The position numbers were made by a program, and so were the translations under genes. From Pseudomonadota bacterium (lineage in GTDB: Bacteria > Vulcanimicrobiota > Vulcanimicrobiia > Eremiobacterales > Eremiobacteraceae), in NCBI GenBank assembly GCA_021325335.1, contig JAJPHJ010000142.1:1-61310 (forward strand): DNA of 61,310 bases, in the 5' to 3' direction. Within the stretch, counting starts at the first letter, position 1; each line of letters begins with the position of its first letter. Positions 18,064 through 26,409 of the stretch are shown here, piece by piece. The notes under the pieces are model-generated. The model was given only the letters and a program-made list of their open reading frames with translations, did no database searches and had not been told where the DNA came from.

Positions 18064-18437
18064 CTATTTGAAGTCGTTGTCGAGGGCGTTGAACAGCTTC
18101 GGAAGGTCGGCGCCCGAGGGTCCAAAAACGAGCTCGGTGTAGGTCACGGCGCTGCCCGCCTTCGTGCAGATGACGACCGCTTGGTACGGCGTCTTGGTGC
18201 CGTAGACCGCCGAGTTGCTCGGGTGAGTCTCGGAGTGGACGCCGCCGAAGTTCGCCTTCGCAAGTCCGACCGTCGCGCTCGTCACGCAGTCAGTGACGCT
18301 TCCTTTGTAGATGCCGGACCCATAGCGGAAGTCATAGCCGCTGTCGGCCTTGGCGACGCCGGCTGGTACGATCCAAAGCAGTGCGCCCCAAGACTTGCCG
18401 CGTAGGCGAGATGTTGTGGGGATAACCGCTGTTTCAT
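18064..18437 (-). CDS. Secreted hypothetical protein with apparent frameshift in the signal region
   Basis: A strong start (AGGAG, then ATG at 18437–18435) begins 'MKQRLSPQHLAYAAS'. The conserved-looking body is in another frame: a signal-like 'GALLWIVPAGVAKADS' followed by 'GYDFRYGSGIYKGSVTDCV' and on to 'LFNALDNDFK' at 18064. The distance from ATG to stop is 374 nt, not a multiple of three, so a one-base shift near 18390 is needed to join them. The body frame itself is open further upstream (to 18576) but lacks a start with a ribosome site. It could be a real frameshift or a sequence error. Two Cys suggest a disulfide. Function unknown. Confidence 0.5.
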
Positions 18438-18564
18438 GTGGTCTCCTCTCAGTGAGTGCTGCTGCCAGCCCAAAAGCGCGCCCTGTCGTATGGAGCGCGG
18501 CGGTCGCGGCCCCATTCGAGTCTCCGGATGGAGACTCCGCTTCGCGCGAGAACCCTTCGGACAG

Positions 18565-19461
18565 ATGCGATTGCACCTCACCCTTGCGATGCTCGCCGCC
18601 GTCGCTCTCGTCACACTTGCAGCGAGTGGAGATCTCACGGCCTCCGCGGTCGCGTCACCCGGCAAAGCAACGGCCCGTGCGACACCCTCACCAACTCCAA
18701 GCCCCAGCCCATCGCCGCTCGAGTCCTTGACCCCTGACGAGATCCTCGGGCGCACCGAGACCGCCTTGCGCGCCAATGCCGATCCGCCCTACATCTACTA
18801 CAAGATGCACGAGGTATTCGTGCACCATGGCAGGCGCTATCAATTCGATTATCAGGTGTGGTATCGCAACGACGGAAAAGGCCTGATGCAAAATGTCGTG
18901 ACGAACCGGGATGGTACGCACGAAACATTTTTTGGCTATCCGTTCCCGTCTGCCCCGGACAATAACATCTTGCTCTATGCGACCCCGGCGCCGGTCACCA
19001 CGGCTCCGCCGCCGGTGGGAACGCCCGCGCCCGGAACGACCGCTGCGCCACTGCTGTCGTCGCAATCCGTGCATGGCGACCGCTACTACGACGTCGCGCT
19101 CGCGGGCATCGAAGCGTATCAGGGTCACCAGGTCTATCATCTCAAGCTTCGTCCGCTGCAAGACCCCAAAAGGCACCCTTGGACAGACCTGTGGGTCGAC
19201 ACACGGCTCTACGAGGTGTGGCGAGCGCACGCGGACGCCATGGGCAGTTCGGGTCCGCTTGTGGGACGCGCTGTCGCGGACGTGGAGTTTGCGCCGTACG
19301 GAAACTACTGGCTGGTGAAGCAAGCCTCAGCCGATGCCCAAGGCCATATCGCTATCTTTTCGGATAGCGGCCACTACGAGTACTACTTTTCGGACTTCGG
19401 TTTTCCGAATACATTACCAGATTGGTACTTCGACCAAAAGGCCTACGGCGAGCATCGTTGA
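18565..19461 (+). CDS. Exported LolA-like/lipoprotein-sorting-type protein, unknown role
   Basis: The product has 298 residues from the ATG at 18565; upstream in-frame codons overlap the divergent gene and look non-coding. A Sec signal ('LAMLAAVALVTLAASG') is followed by a Thr/Pro/Ser linker, then 'LTPDEILGRTETALR' and a beta-rich body with Tyr/Trp-rich strands ('FDYQVWYRNDGKGLMQNVV', 'WTDLWVDTRLYEVWRAHAD') that resembles the half-barrel of LolA/LppX-type proteins. The protein encoded at 26999–27730 has a similar layout and may be a distant paralog. A short inverted repeat follows the stop. Confidence 0.65.
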   Translation: MRLHLTLAMLAAVALVTLAASGDLTASAVASPGKATARATPSPTPSPSPSPLESLTPDEILGRTETALRANADPPYIYYKMHEVFVHHGRRYQFDYQVWYRNDGKGLMQNVVTNRDGTHETFFGYPFPSAPDNNILLYATPAPVTTAPPPVGTPAPGTTAAPLLSSQSVHGDRYYDVALAGIEAYQGHQVYHLKLRPLQDPKRHPWTDLWVDTRLYEVWRAHADAMGSSGPLVGRAVADVEFAPYGNYWLVKQASADAQGHIAIFSDSGHYEYYFSDFGFPNTLPDWYFDQKAYGEHR

Positions 19462-19462
19462 G

Positions 19463-19481
19463 CGCCGAGCCTGGCTCGGCG
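19463..19481 (+). terminator. Inverted repeat after the LolA-like gene
   Basis: CGCCGAG (19463–19469), 5-nt loop, CTCGGCG (19475–19481), starting 2 nt after the stop codon. No T-run follows, so it may protect the 3' end of the transcript or act as a weak terminator. Confidence 0.35.
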
Positions 19482-19562
19482 AAGCAACCAATCCTCCGGT
19501 CAATACGTTTCTCTATTGACCAGGTTCGAAGCTCGTGGGAAGGCCTGGAGGAGGGTGCCACC

Positions 19563-19754
19563 GTGCGAGAGATCGGCCCATTCGAGAAACGGAGCCTGCG
19601 CAGCGACGCGCCGGCGGTTCGAGGCTGGCCCAAACCTGACTTCGTGCGCACCGCGCTCAACTCGCGGGAGCTCCACGCCTACTACATCGCCCTGATTTCG
19701 TCCCCGACGCTCTCAGTCGTTCGTAAAAACCTCAAACTGCAATCATTTAACTGA
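19563..19754 (+). CDS. Possible small ORF, 63 codons
   Basis: GTG at 19563 is preceded by AGGAGGG at about 8 nt, a strong ribosome-binding sequence. The predicted product begins 'VREIGPFEKRSLRSDAPAV' and ends 'KNLKLQSFN'. Base composition in the second half is noticeably less GC-rich than the neighbours. No recognised domain. It may be a small gene or the decayed end of a larger one. The rest of the 19482–19778 gap shows nothing else. Confidence 0.25.
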   Translation: MREIGPFEKRSLRSDAPAVRGWPKPDFVRTALNSRELHAYYIALISSPTLSVVRKNLKLQSFN

Positions 19755-19774
19755 AATAACGCTGGTTCCACATA

Positions 19775-19802
19775 TGTAGGGGGCGATTGGAAAATCGCCC
19801 CC
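19775..19802 (+). repeat. Family-1 palindromic element between convergent genes
   Basis: TGTAG flank (19775–19779), arm GGGGGCGATT (19779–19788), loop GGAA, arm AATCGCCCCC (19793–19802): a perfect 10-bp stem. It lies between the plus-strand gene region ending before it and the minus-strand TPR gene ending at 19821, and is followed by a T-rich stretch, so it may double as a bidirectional terminator. Confidence 0.85.
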
Positions 19803-19820
19803 TTCTTATTCCGACCACTC

Positions 19821-20564
19821 TTAGGCTCCGATCTGCGCGATGATCTGGCCGCACAAGGACTTGAGCACCGGATCACTCGAGAATCGCGCCGCTTGTTGGA
19901 ACTGCGATCGCGCGTCGTCGTCGTTGCCCTGGCGCAAGCGGATGGCCCCTCGGAGGAAGTACGCTTTGGCGAAGGAGTTGCTCAACTTCAACGCCTCGCC
20001 GGCTTCTTGATCCGCGGCGACGAGATTGCCGGTCCGGTACAGCGCGAGGGCCTTGTCGTAGTGGGCTTGCACGTACTGGGGATGCAACAGCGCTGCGACC
20101 GTGAACTGCGCAGCGGCTCCGCTTGTGTCTCCCGCCAGATAGCTCGACAACCCCATGTCGAAATGCGCGCGTACCGAAGACGGGTGCTGGTTGATGATCT
20201 CTTGGAAGATCGCTTTGGCCGCGTCGAGCTGGCTGAGCGCGATGTCGGCGACGCCGAGGTTGAACTGTGCCGGCACGAAGTCCGGCTGCAGTTTCAGGCA
20301 GGCTTGGAAATCGTCGGCCGCGGCTTGATATTGGCCGAGCGCATATTGGTCTAGCCCCCGGTCGAAGAGCGCTTCGACGTTACCGCTCGAGAGCGACAAC
20401 GCGTCGTCGAATTTCTGGATAGAGTGCTGATAGTCGCCGGTGTGGTACAGCGTCACGCCGTCGCTGACGAGCCCATCGACTCGCAGGCGATGGAAGAAGC
20501 TGTCGCCATACGCCACGCTTGCAGACGTGAACACGATGAGCGCAGCTGCTATGAGTCTCTTCAT
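19821..20564 (-). CDS. Exported TPR-repeat protein
   Basis: The product has 247 residues. A Sec signal ('LIAAALIVFTSASVAYG') is followed by about five to six tetratricopeptide repeats with the usual pattern, for example 'GDYQHSIQKFDDALSLSSGN', 'QYQAAADDFQACLKLQPDF' and 'NLVAADQEAGEALKLSNSF'. TPR arrays are protein-binding scaffolds. It is the last gene of a four-gene unit with a response regulator, histidine kinase and a small exported protein, and overlaps the latter by 4 nt. The partner is unknown. Confidence 0.85.
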   Translation of the reverse strand: MKRLIAAALIVFTSASVAYGDSFFHRLRVDGLVSDGVTLYHTGDYQHSIQKFDDALSLSSGNVEALFDRGLDQYALGQYQAAADDFQACLKLQPDFVPAQFNLGVADIALSQLDAAKAIFQEIINQHPSSVRAHFDMGLSSYLAGDTSGAAAQFTVAALLHPQYVQAHYDKALALYRTGNLVAADQEAGEALKLSNSFAKAYFLRGAIRLRQGNDDDARSQFQQAARFSSDPVLKSLCGQIIAQIGA

Positions 20565-20881
20565 TGCCCACCTCCGTACGGTCCGCTGCCTGCGCCGCCC
20601 GGCACGGGCAAACCGCCGATCATCGTACGCGAGGTGACCTCTTCGGTCGCCTGCTGCTGAGTGATGCCGCTCGGTCCGATGGCATCGATCATGTTGTACG
20701 GTCCCTCATCCTCGAGAAGCGCGGAACCGGTGAGGGCCTTGTCGGCGATTTCGACCGCGGCGGAGGCGGTAGCCCGCGCGGGCTCGCTCTGATGGCCGAG
20801 CAGCACGCCGCCGCTCGCGAGGAGCGAAGCCGCTGCCACAGCCAATTTTATTCTGATCGCGCCCCGCACTTGTTGCTTCAT
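20561..20881 (-). CDS. Small exported protein of a two-component operon
   Basis: The product has 106 residues from the ATG at 20881, which has AAGGAG 6 nt upstream. A positively charged N-terminus and hydrophobic stretch ('IKLAVAAASLLASGGVLLG') suggest a signal peptide or anchor. The mature part is Ala/Glu/Ser-rich and ends with a Gly/Pro tail 'PVPGGAGSGPYGGG'. It starts 23 nt after the histidine kinase stop and overlaps the TPR gene by 4 nt. A role as periplasmic accessory of the sensor is plausible from context only. Confidence 0.65.
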   Translation of the reverse strand: MKQQVRGAIRIKLAVAAASLLASGGVLLGHQSEPARATASAAVEIADKALTGSALLEDEGPYNMIDAIGPSGITQQQATEEVTSRTMIGGLPVPGGAGSGPYGGGQ

Positions 20882-20904
20882 CTGATTCTCCTTGGTGTCC
20901 GGTA

Positions 20905-21909
20905 TTAGGGGTTCATTGCCGGGAGGCGGATGGTGAAAACGCTGCCCTCGCCAAGCGTGCTGCGAGCCGTCACCTCGCCGCCGTGCGCGCGCGCGATCCA
21001 CCGGCACAACGGCAGGCCTAAGCCATGGACCTCGCTCGCTCCGTTTCGCTGTGCGCCGTTGCTCGTCGCCCCATTGACGCGTTGGTAGCGCTCGAAGATG
21101 CGCTCGAGATCGTCCGCCGGTATGCCGCCACCCTTATCGCTCACCGCGACGAAGGCCGTGTCGCGGTTTTGCCACACGGATATGTCGACCGTCGAACGCT
21201 CGCGCCCGTGTTTGATCGCATTGTCCACGAGATTGCCGACCAGTTGCGACAGCTTCAGTTCGTCGCCCATGACGACCGCGCTTTCGCTGCGTCCAAGTTT
21301 GAGATCGACCGTCCGGGCTAAGGCGAGCGGCGCGAGATCGCGGACGACGCCGTTGACGACGGCACGCAGATCCGTGGGCTCGCGGTCGAGCGCGCTGTCA
21401 GCGTCCAGATGGGAGAGCGTGATGAGCTGATCGATGAGCCGCTGCATGCGCTGGGCTTGCTCGTCGATGATGCGCAGCTGGTCTCGTGCGCCGTCGGGCA
21501 GCGATCCGTCTGCCAAGCCGACGGAAGCCTCGGTGCGGATGACGGCGAGCGGGGTACGCAAATCGTGAGATGCGTCGTTTGTGAACTGCCGCTGCAACGC
21601 GATGGCGCGTTCGAGGGGACGAAGCGTGATCTTCGCGAGAAAGGCGGCGACCGCCACGACGAAGACAAGCCCGATCCCGTTGGCGATGAGCAAACGCACC
21701 AAGTACACGTCGAGCATGCGGTGCGCAGCCGCCACGATGCCGGCATCATCTCGGAATGGTTCGATGTCCTGGAACACGACCATCGAGAGGAGCACGTAGA
21801 CGATGATCGAGAACGCCGCCAGCAGCAATGCGAGCAGGGCCGCGTACGCGAGCGTGAGGCGAACGCGCGGCGCCCCGATGTTCGTCATGACGCCCCGCTT
21901 GTCGATCAT
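20905..21909 (-). CDS. Two-component sensor histidine kinase
   Basis: The product has 334 residues from the ATG at 21909, which overlaps the response-regulator stop by 4 nt. Two TM helices (about 18–46 and 70–92) enclose a very short periplasmic loop. The H-box is 'SHDLRTPLAVI' with His115 as the phosphorylation site. The N box 'QLVGNLVDNAIKHG' and G boxes 'VSDKGGGIPADDL' and 'HGLGLPLCRWIARAHGG' are intact. The short sensing loop suggests that it reads a membrane signal or an accessory protein rather than binding a ligand itself. Confidence 0.9.
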   Translation of the reverse strand: MIDKRGVMTNIGAPRVRLTLAYAALLALLLAAFSIIVYVLLSMVVFQDIEPFRDDAGIVAAAHRMLDVYLVRLLIANGIGLVFVVAVAAFLAKITLRPLERAIALQRQFTNDASHDLRTPLAVIRTEASVGLADGSLPDGARDQLRIIDEQAQRMQRLIDQLITLSHLDADSALDREPTDLRAVVNGVVRDLAPLALARTVDLKLGRSESAVVMGDELKLSQLVGNLVDNAIKHGRERSTVDISVWQNRDTAFVAVSDKGGGIPADDLERIFERYQRVNGATSNGAQRNGASEVHGLGLPLCRWIARAHGGEVTARSTLGEGSVFTIRLPAMNP

Positions 21910-22580
21910 GCCTTGTCGATCGTGTATCCTACGCCGCGCACCGTGCGGATGAATTGATCCCCGCAGGCAGCCGAGAGCTTGCGTCGCAGCATCTTGACGT
22001 AGACTTCGAGGATGTTCGAATTCCCCCCGTGTTCGCCGCCCCACAGGCGGTCCAAAATCGAGTCTTTGGTGAGCACGATCCCCGCGTTTTCCATCAGGTA
22101 GAGCAAGAGCCGGTATTCGGTCCGCGTGAGGTGCAAGACGCGGCCGTCGCACGCGAATTGATGGCGCAGCACGTCGATAGAGAGCTTGCCGACCGTGACG
22201 TTCCGAGGCTTGACCTCGTTCTTGGGACGCCGCAGGAGCGCGTGCACGCGCGCCAGCAACTCGGGGAACGCAAACGGCTTGGGCAGATAGTCGTCGGCAC
22301 CGCTGTTGAGTCCGGTCACGCGATCGGACACGGCGTTGCGGGCGGTGAGCATCAATATGGGGGTAGAGATGCCTTGCTTGCGAGCTTCGGCGCAGACGGA
22401 AAGACCGTCCCGGCCGGGCAGCAGCACGTCCAGGATGGCGACCTGGTAGTCGTTGCCGCATAACTCGTGCAGGCCGTTGTTGCCATCGCCGACCGCTGTC
22501 ACGGAGAACTTCTGCGCTTCGAGCGCCCTTCGTAAAGAGGATGACAGGCTCGGATCATCCTCGACCAGCAAGACTCTCAT
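21906..22580 (-). CDS. OmpR/PhoB-family response regulator
   Basis: The product has 224 residues. The receiver domain has acidic pocket Asp8/Asp9, phospho-acceptor Asp51 ('VAILDVLLPGRDG'), a switch Thr ('LMLTARN') and Lys ('LPKPF'). The C-terminal winged helix is of OmpR type ('LTRTEYRLLLYLMENAG', 'VYVKMLRRKL', 'IRTVRGVGYTID'). It is the first gene of the operon that continues with its cognate kinase, a small exported protein and a TPR protein. The region upstream (22581–22646) holds the likely promoter. Confidence 0.92.
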   Translation of the reverse strand: MRVLLVEDDPSLSSSLRRALEAQKFSVTAVGDGNNGLHELCGNDYQVAILDVLLPGRDGLSVCAEARKQGISTPILMLTARNAVSDRVTGLNSGADDYLPKPFAFPELLARVHALLRRPKNEVKPRNVTVGKLSIDVLRHQFACDGRVLHLTRTEYRLLLYLMENAGIVLTKDSILDRLWGGEHGGNSNILEVYVKMLRRKLSAACGDQFIRTVRGVGYTIDKA

Positions 22581-22646
22581 AATCGGTATTTCGGCGTTGC
22601 GCGAATGGGCAGCCTGCGCCCATGAATTATGGCTTTCAGGGCCTTT

Positions 22647-22841
22647 TCAGGAATCCGGCTCGGCCTCTTCTATCTCACCCTCTTCGAAGGCGAAAGTGCC
22701 TGTTTCGAAGCGTACGAGGTATGGCATATACGGTCCGTTGTTCATGCTTTCGAGGACGCCGATAGCGCCTCGTTCTACTTTCCCGGCCTCGCCGAGGTCT
22801 ATCGAGCGCAACGCCCGCACCCGCTTGCCCACCTGCATCAC
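22647..22841 (-). CDS. Small acidic-tailed hypothetical protein
   Basis: The product has 64 residues, beginning at a GTG immediately followed by ATG; either may be used. AAAGGCG lies upstream. The sequence has a short beta-rich look ('GKVERGAIGVLESM', 'MPYLVRFETGTFAFEEGEIEE') typical of small SH3-like barrels. It lies upstream of and co-directional with the response regulator gene, 66 nt away. I know no family for it. Confidence 0.5.
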   Translation of the reverse strand: MMQVGKRVRALRSIDLGEAGKVERGAIGVLESMNNGPYMPYLVRFETGTFAFEEGEIEEAEPDS

Positions 22842-22990
22842 GGAGATCGCCTTTCTGAGGCCGTCGGCTTTCCGTATCCCAGTCGCCGCCTCCCCGGCCC
22901 AAATGCCCGCCGGCGGCGTCCCCGCGGCCCCAGCGGGCTTGTCACAAACGCCTCAAGCGCGGGGTCAGACGGAAGAGGTAGCATCATACC

Positions 22991-23122
22991 ATGAAGTGGT
23001 TCGTCGCGCTCACCCTGGTCGCCGCGTCCGGTTTGCTTCTCGTACCCGTGTTGCTGCGTGCCAGCGAGATTGCAGAATCGAACGGCCGGCTCGACCGGAT
23101 TCACCAAACAGCGGCCTTCTAG
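22991..23122 (+). CDS. Small single-span membrane peptide, 43 residues
   Basis: ATG at 22991 opens a 43-residue ORF: 'MKWFVALTLVAASGLLLVPV' followed by 'LLRASEIAESNGRLDRIHQ' and a TAG at 23120. The hydrophobic run followed by a charged tail is a typical signal-anchor peptide. GGAAGAGG lies about 15 nt upstream. It fills an otherwise empty gap between divergently placed genes. Confidence 0.45.
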   Translation: MKWFVALTLVAASGLLLVPVLLRASEIAESNGRLDRIHQTAAF

Positions 23123-23198
23123 TATCCCGCGCACGCAGGGCGCGCAAAACGACCTGCGAAACCGAGGGCCCATACTTGTGCTCTGACTTGGAGGCAAC

Positions 23199-24185
23199 AT
23201 GGGCGTTCGCATTGGTTTTGGCGCAGCGATCGTGTGCGCAGCCATCGTGCTGGCGGTCGCGACGGGCCCGGTCGTACCGGCGCATGCGGCTGATAGCGCT
23301 CTCAGCTATAACGAGATCACCAAGGTCATTACAAAGGGAAGTCCGGCGCCAGGTTCCTACAGCAATGGAAGCTTTGACGCCGACTGGGCCGCCGCGACGC
23401 AGAAAAAAGCCGGCGGGCTGTTCGGCATGATAAAAAATGCGATGAGCATGATGAGCAACGGCATTCCCTCCTCGCTCTATTACCTCAACAACATGGAACG
23501 GAACGACGACGTCAAGGACGCGACCGGCACGATCACGATTCCGGCGAAACGCGAGATCATCCATCTCGACTACGGGCAAAAGACCTATTGGATCGCCACG
23601 CCCAATCCCGCTCAGGAGACGATGGAAACGCCGCCACCACAGCCGCAGCCGCAGCCGCAGCAGAGCATGGCGCCGCCGCAACCGGGAACGGCAAAAGTCG
23701 CCGTCACCGTCACGACCACGAGCTTGGGATCGATGAACTTGGGCGGCGTCGACACGAATGGCTACCAGATGACATTCAAGGTCGTCTCAACGGAAGCGAC
23801 CGGTTCGTGCAAGAACGGCACCTTCGGGACGGCCATGACGGAGTTCGTATCGAGCTATCCACAGCCGGAGCTGCGAAATCCGAATCCAACCATGAAGCCG
23901 CCGCCAAAAATGGAGAACCCGCTCTTGCAGCCCGGGCTTGCGACGGTGGGCAGCCCTGGCTGCAAGCCGAAGGTGAGTGCGACCGTGAAAAACGGACCCA
24001 CAGCGCCCTCAGGCCGCCTCGTCATATGGGAAATGCTGACCTTCAACCTCGCCGGTGGGGCGACTGGACAGCAAGCCGGAGGCATTTCGACCGTGATCGA
24101 GCGGGGCGATGTGAAGCAGCTCGGCTCGGGGGACAGCGGACTCTTCGACATACCGGCGGGCTTCAAACAAGTCGCACCGCAATAG
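23199..24185 (+). CDS. Exported hypothetical protein with proline/glutamine linker
   Basis: The product has 328 residues. GGAGG precedes the ATG at 6 nt. A Sec signal ('AAIVCAAIVLAVATGPVVPAHA') is followed by 'YNEITKVITKGSPAPGSYSNG', a segment with conserved-looking 'GTITIPAKREIIHLDYGQKTY', a PQPQPQ linker near residue 145, and a C-terminal beta domain ending 'LFDIPAGFKQV', a phrase common at the end of DUF4412-type exported proteins. Two Cys may form a disulfide. Function unknown. Two tandem palindromic elements follow the stop. Confidence 0.7.
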   Translation: MGVRIGFGAAIVCAAIVLAVATGPVVPAHAADSALSYNEITKVITKGSPAPGSYSNGSFDADWAAATQKKAGGLFGMIKNAMSMMSNGIPSSLYYLNNMERNDDVKDATGTITIPAKREIIHLDYGQKTYWIATPNPAQETMETPPPQPQPQPQQSMAPPQPGTAKVAVTVTTTSLGSMNLGGVDTNGYQMTFKVVSTEATGSCKNGTFGTAMTEFVSSYPQPELRNPNPTMKPPPKMENPLLQPGLATVGSPGCKPKVSATVKNGPTAPSGRLVIWEMLTFNLAGGATGQQAGGISTVIERGDVKQLGSGDSGLFDIPAGFKQVAPQ

Positions 24186-24191
24186 CTCAAA

Positions 24192-24251
24192 GGGGCGACT
24201 TTCCAGTCGCCCCCTACGGCTAATGGGGCGACTTTCCAGTCGCCCCCTACA
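24192..24251 (-). repeat. Two tandem family-1 palindromic elements between convergent genes
   Basis: Copy 1: GGGGCGACT (24192–24200), TTCC, AGTCGCCCC (24205–24213), then CCTAC. Copy 2: GGGGCGACT (24225–24233), TTCC, AGTCGCCCC (24238–24246), then CCTACA. On the minus strand each reads TGTAG/CGTAG flank, arm, GGAA loop, arm, the same direction as the plus-strand copies elsewhere. Placement between two stop codons suggests a bidirectional terminator function. Confidence 0.88.
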
Positions 24252-24254
24252 TTT

Positions 24255-25193
24255 TTAGAGGCGTTCGCGGCCGTGCGGCGCCATGAGGTCTTGGATCGGC
24301 CCGATCGGCACGATGCGCGTCGGATTGATGTCCTCGTGCGTGAGGTAATAGTGACGCTTGATGTGGTCGAAATTGACCGTGCTCGCCACGCCCGGGATCT
24401 GGTACAGGTCACGCAGATAACCGAAAAGGTTCGGGTACTGAGCGATCTGACGCAGATTGCATTTGAAATGGCCGAAGTAGACGGGATCGAAGCGCACGAG
24501 GGTCACGAAGAGTCGCCAATCCGTTTCAAGCGGAGTCCCGCCGAAGAGATAGCGCTGGGTGGAGAGTCGCTCCTCGAGGAGATCGAGCGTTTTGAAGACT
24601 TCGCGCGCGTTGCGTTCGTAGACCGCTTGCGAGCCTGCAAAGCCGGCGCGATAGACGCCGTTGTTGACCGTCACGTAGATGAGTTCGTTGAGGTCCTCGA
24701 TTTCCGCTCGATGCGACGCGGGGTAGAAGTCAAGATCGTTCTTGGCAAGCGGATCGAATTCGGTCTCGAACATGCGCATGATGTCGTCGTCAGAATTGCT
24801 GACGATTTTCTTTGTCTTCTTATCCCAGAGCACGGGGACGGTGACGCGAGCGCGATAACCTGGATCGGTGAGAAAATATGCCTCGCTCAAGAAGGCGAAA
24901 CCATTGATCGGATCGAGGGTGTGATCGGGTCCCTCGGTGAACGCCCAGCCGCGTTCGTCACGCACCGGGTCCACTACGGTCATCCCGATGGCGTCTTCGA
25001 GTCCCCGCAGCATCCGTACGATGATGGTGCGGTGCGCCCACGGGCATGCGAGCGAAACGTACAGATGGTACCGGTCTGCTTCGACCGGATACTCTGAGCC
25101 CGCTTCGTCCGAGATCCAGCCGCGGAACGCGTCTTCTTGCCGGACAAACTCGTCGCCGACGTTTTCGTGAGGAAACTGGACCTTGATCGTCAT
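24255..25193 (-). CDS. yqjG: Glutathionyl-hydroquinone reductase-type glutathione S-transferase
   Basis: The product has 312 residues, the length of the YqjG/ECM4/GS-HQR family. These enzymes remove glutathione (or another thiol) from S-conjugated hydroquinones through an active-site cysteine. The signature 'SLACPWAHRTIIVRMLRGLE' contains that Cys near residue 49. 'PVLWDKKTKKIVSNSDDDIM' and 'TDWRLFVTLVRFDPVYFGHFK' are family motifs of the thioredoxin-like and helical domains. It lies 31 nt downstream of sat and is likely co-transcribed with the sulfate-activation genes, which fits thiol metabolism. Confidence 0.9.
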   Translation of the reverse strand: MTIKVQFPHENVGDEFVRQEDAFRGWISDEAGSEYPVEADRYHLYVSLACPWAHRTIIVRMLRGLEDAIGMTVVDPVRDERGWAFTEGPDHTLDPINGFAFLSEAYFLTDPGYRARVTVPVLWDKKTKKIVSNSDDDIMRMFETEFDPLAKNDLDFYPASHRAEIEDLNELIYVTVNNGVYRAGFAGSQAVYERNAREVFKTLDLLEERLSTQRYLFGGTPLETDWRLFVTLVRFDPVYFGHFKCNLRQIAQYPNLFGYLRDLYQIPGVASTVNFDHIKRHYYLTHEDINPTRIVPIGPIQDLMAPHGRERL

Positions 25194-25224
25194 CCTATCT
25201 CACTTGAGAGGAGATGGGCTCTTG

Positions 25225-26409
25225 CTAGCGCGCCGGGGTGGCTTTTTCAGGCGTCGCCGCCATCGCTTCGATCAAGATGTCTGCCACCTCGGGGCGGGAG
25301 AACTCGCGCGGCGGCCGCTGCCCGGCGCGCAGCATCTCGCGCACCTTCGTGCCCGAGAGACTGACCCGATCGGCTGCGCCATGCGGGCAGGTCTTATCGG
25401 TGACCATGGCTTCGCAGGCGTTGCACCAAGAGGCATTGTCGAACCGCAGGATGGCGATGCCGAGTTCCTCTTCGATGCCGTCAAAGATGTGCTGCGCGTC
25501 GAATGATCCGTAGTACGACCCGACGCCCGCGTGATCGCGACCGACGATGAAATGACTGCAGCCATAGTTTTTCCGCGCAATCGCGTGGAGGATGGCTTCG
25601 CGCGGTCCGGCATAGCGCATCGCAGCCGGAAAGATCGAAAGCACGGCGCGCTTGGGCGGGTAGTACTTCGCGAGCAGCGTCCGATAGCAGTCCATCCTGA
25701 CCGTCGCCGGGATGTCGTCATCTTTTGTGAGCCCGACAAGCGGGTGCAGCATGAGGCCGTCGACCGTTTCCATCGCGACTTTCTGGAGGTACTCGTGCGC
25801 GCGGTGCACGGGGTTGCGTGTTTGAAAGCCCACGACCGTCTTCCAGCCCAGTGAGGAGAAAAGCTCCCGCGTTTGCGCGGGCGTGCGGTATTCGTTGGGG
25901 AAACCGAAATCCGGCGCATCGAGCAAGGTCAGTTTTCCGGCGACGAGCGTCTTCGGAGCGTTTGCGATGAGCGCGACGCCCGGATGGGTCGCCTCGGACG
26001 TCCGGTAGACGGCAGGCGCCTCTCGCGCGACATCCGACGGAAACATCTCGCTGACATCGATCGTCGCGAGCACCGAACCGCTGTCGGTCACAAGCGCCGC
26101 TCGGCCTTTCTCGCGGACCGCGCCGATTTCGTCGTCGCTTACCGGTAGGGTGATCGGGATAGGCCAGATCAGCCCGTTCGCGAGACGCATCCCCGCGATC
26201 ACCGCTTCGTAGTCGGCCTTGCCCATGAAACCGTCGAGCGGAGAGTACACGCCTGTGCCCAGGCACACGACGTCGCAGATCGAGCGATCGCTCAACCGGA
26301 TGCGAGGGAGCTTCGCCGCGCGCTCGCGCGCGCTCGCGACATCGGCATCCTTGACCTGTGCGTCGCTAAGCCTCCCCCCGTGGGGTGCGTTAAGGTCAGC
26401 GGATGGCAT
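25225..26409 (-). CDS. sat: Sulfate adenylyltransferase, single-subunit type
   Basis: The product has 394 residues. The enzyme makes adenosine 5'-phosphosulfate from ATP and sulfate. It is the homo-oligomeric ATP sulfurylase (Sat/MET3 type), not the CysDN heterodimer. The nucleotide-binding motif '[16 protein letters not shown]' and '[12 protein letters not shown]' are complete, as is '[15 protein letters not shown]'. It overlaps the upstream cysC by 14 nt. Together the two convert sulfate to PAPS, so they serve assimilation or sulfation. Confidence 0.95.
   Translation of the reverse strand: MPSADLNAPHGGRLSDAQVKDADVASARERAAKLPRIRLSDRSICDVVCLGTGVYSPLDGFMGKADYEAVIAGMRLANGLIWPIPITLPVSDDEIGAVREKGRAALVTDSGSVLATIDVSEMFPSDVAREAPAVYRTSEATHPGVALIANAPKTLVAGKLTLLDAPDFGFPNEYRTPAQTRELFSSLGWKTVVGFQTRNPVHRAHEYLQKVAMETVDGLMLHPLVGLTKDDDIPATVRMDCYRTLLAKYYPPKRAVLSIFPAAMRYAGPREAILHAIARKNYGCSHFIVGRDHAGVGSYYGSFDAQHIFDGIEEELGIAILRFDNASWCNACEAMVTDKTCPHGAADRVSLSGTKVREMLRAGQRPPREFSRPEVADILIEAMAATPEKATPAR

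Noticed and set aside
19422-19754. 110-codon frame starting inside the LolA-like gene
   Set aside because: Its first third overlaps the end of that gene; only the part from the GTG at 19563 with a ribosome site is kept as a low-confidence small ORF.
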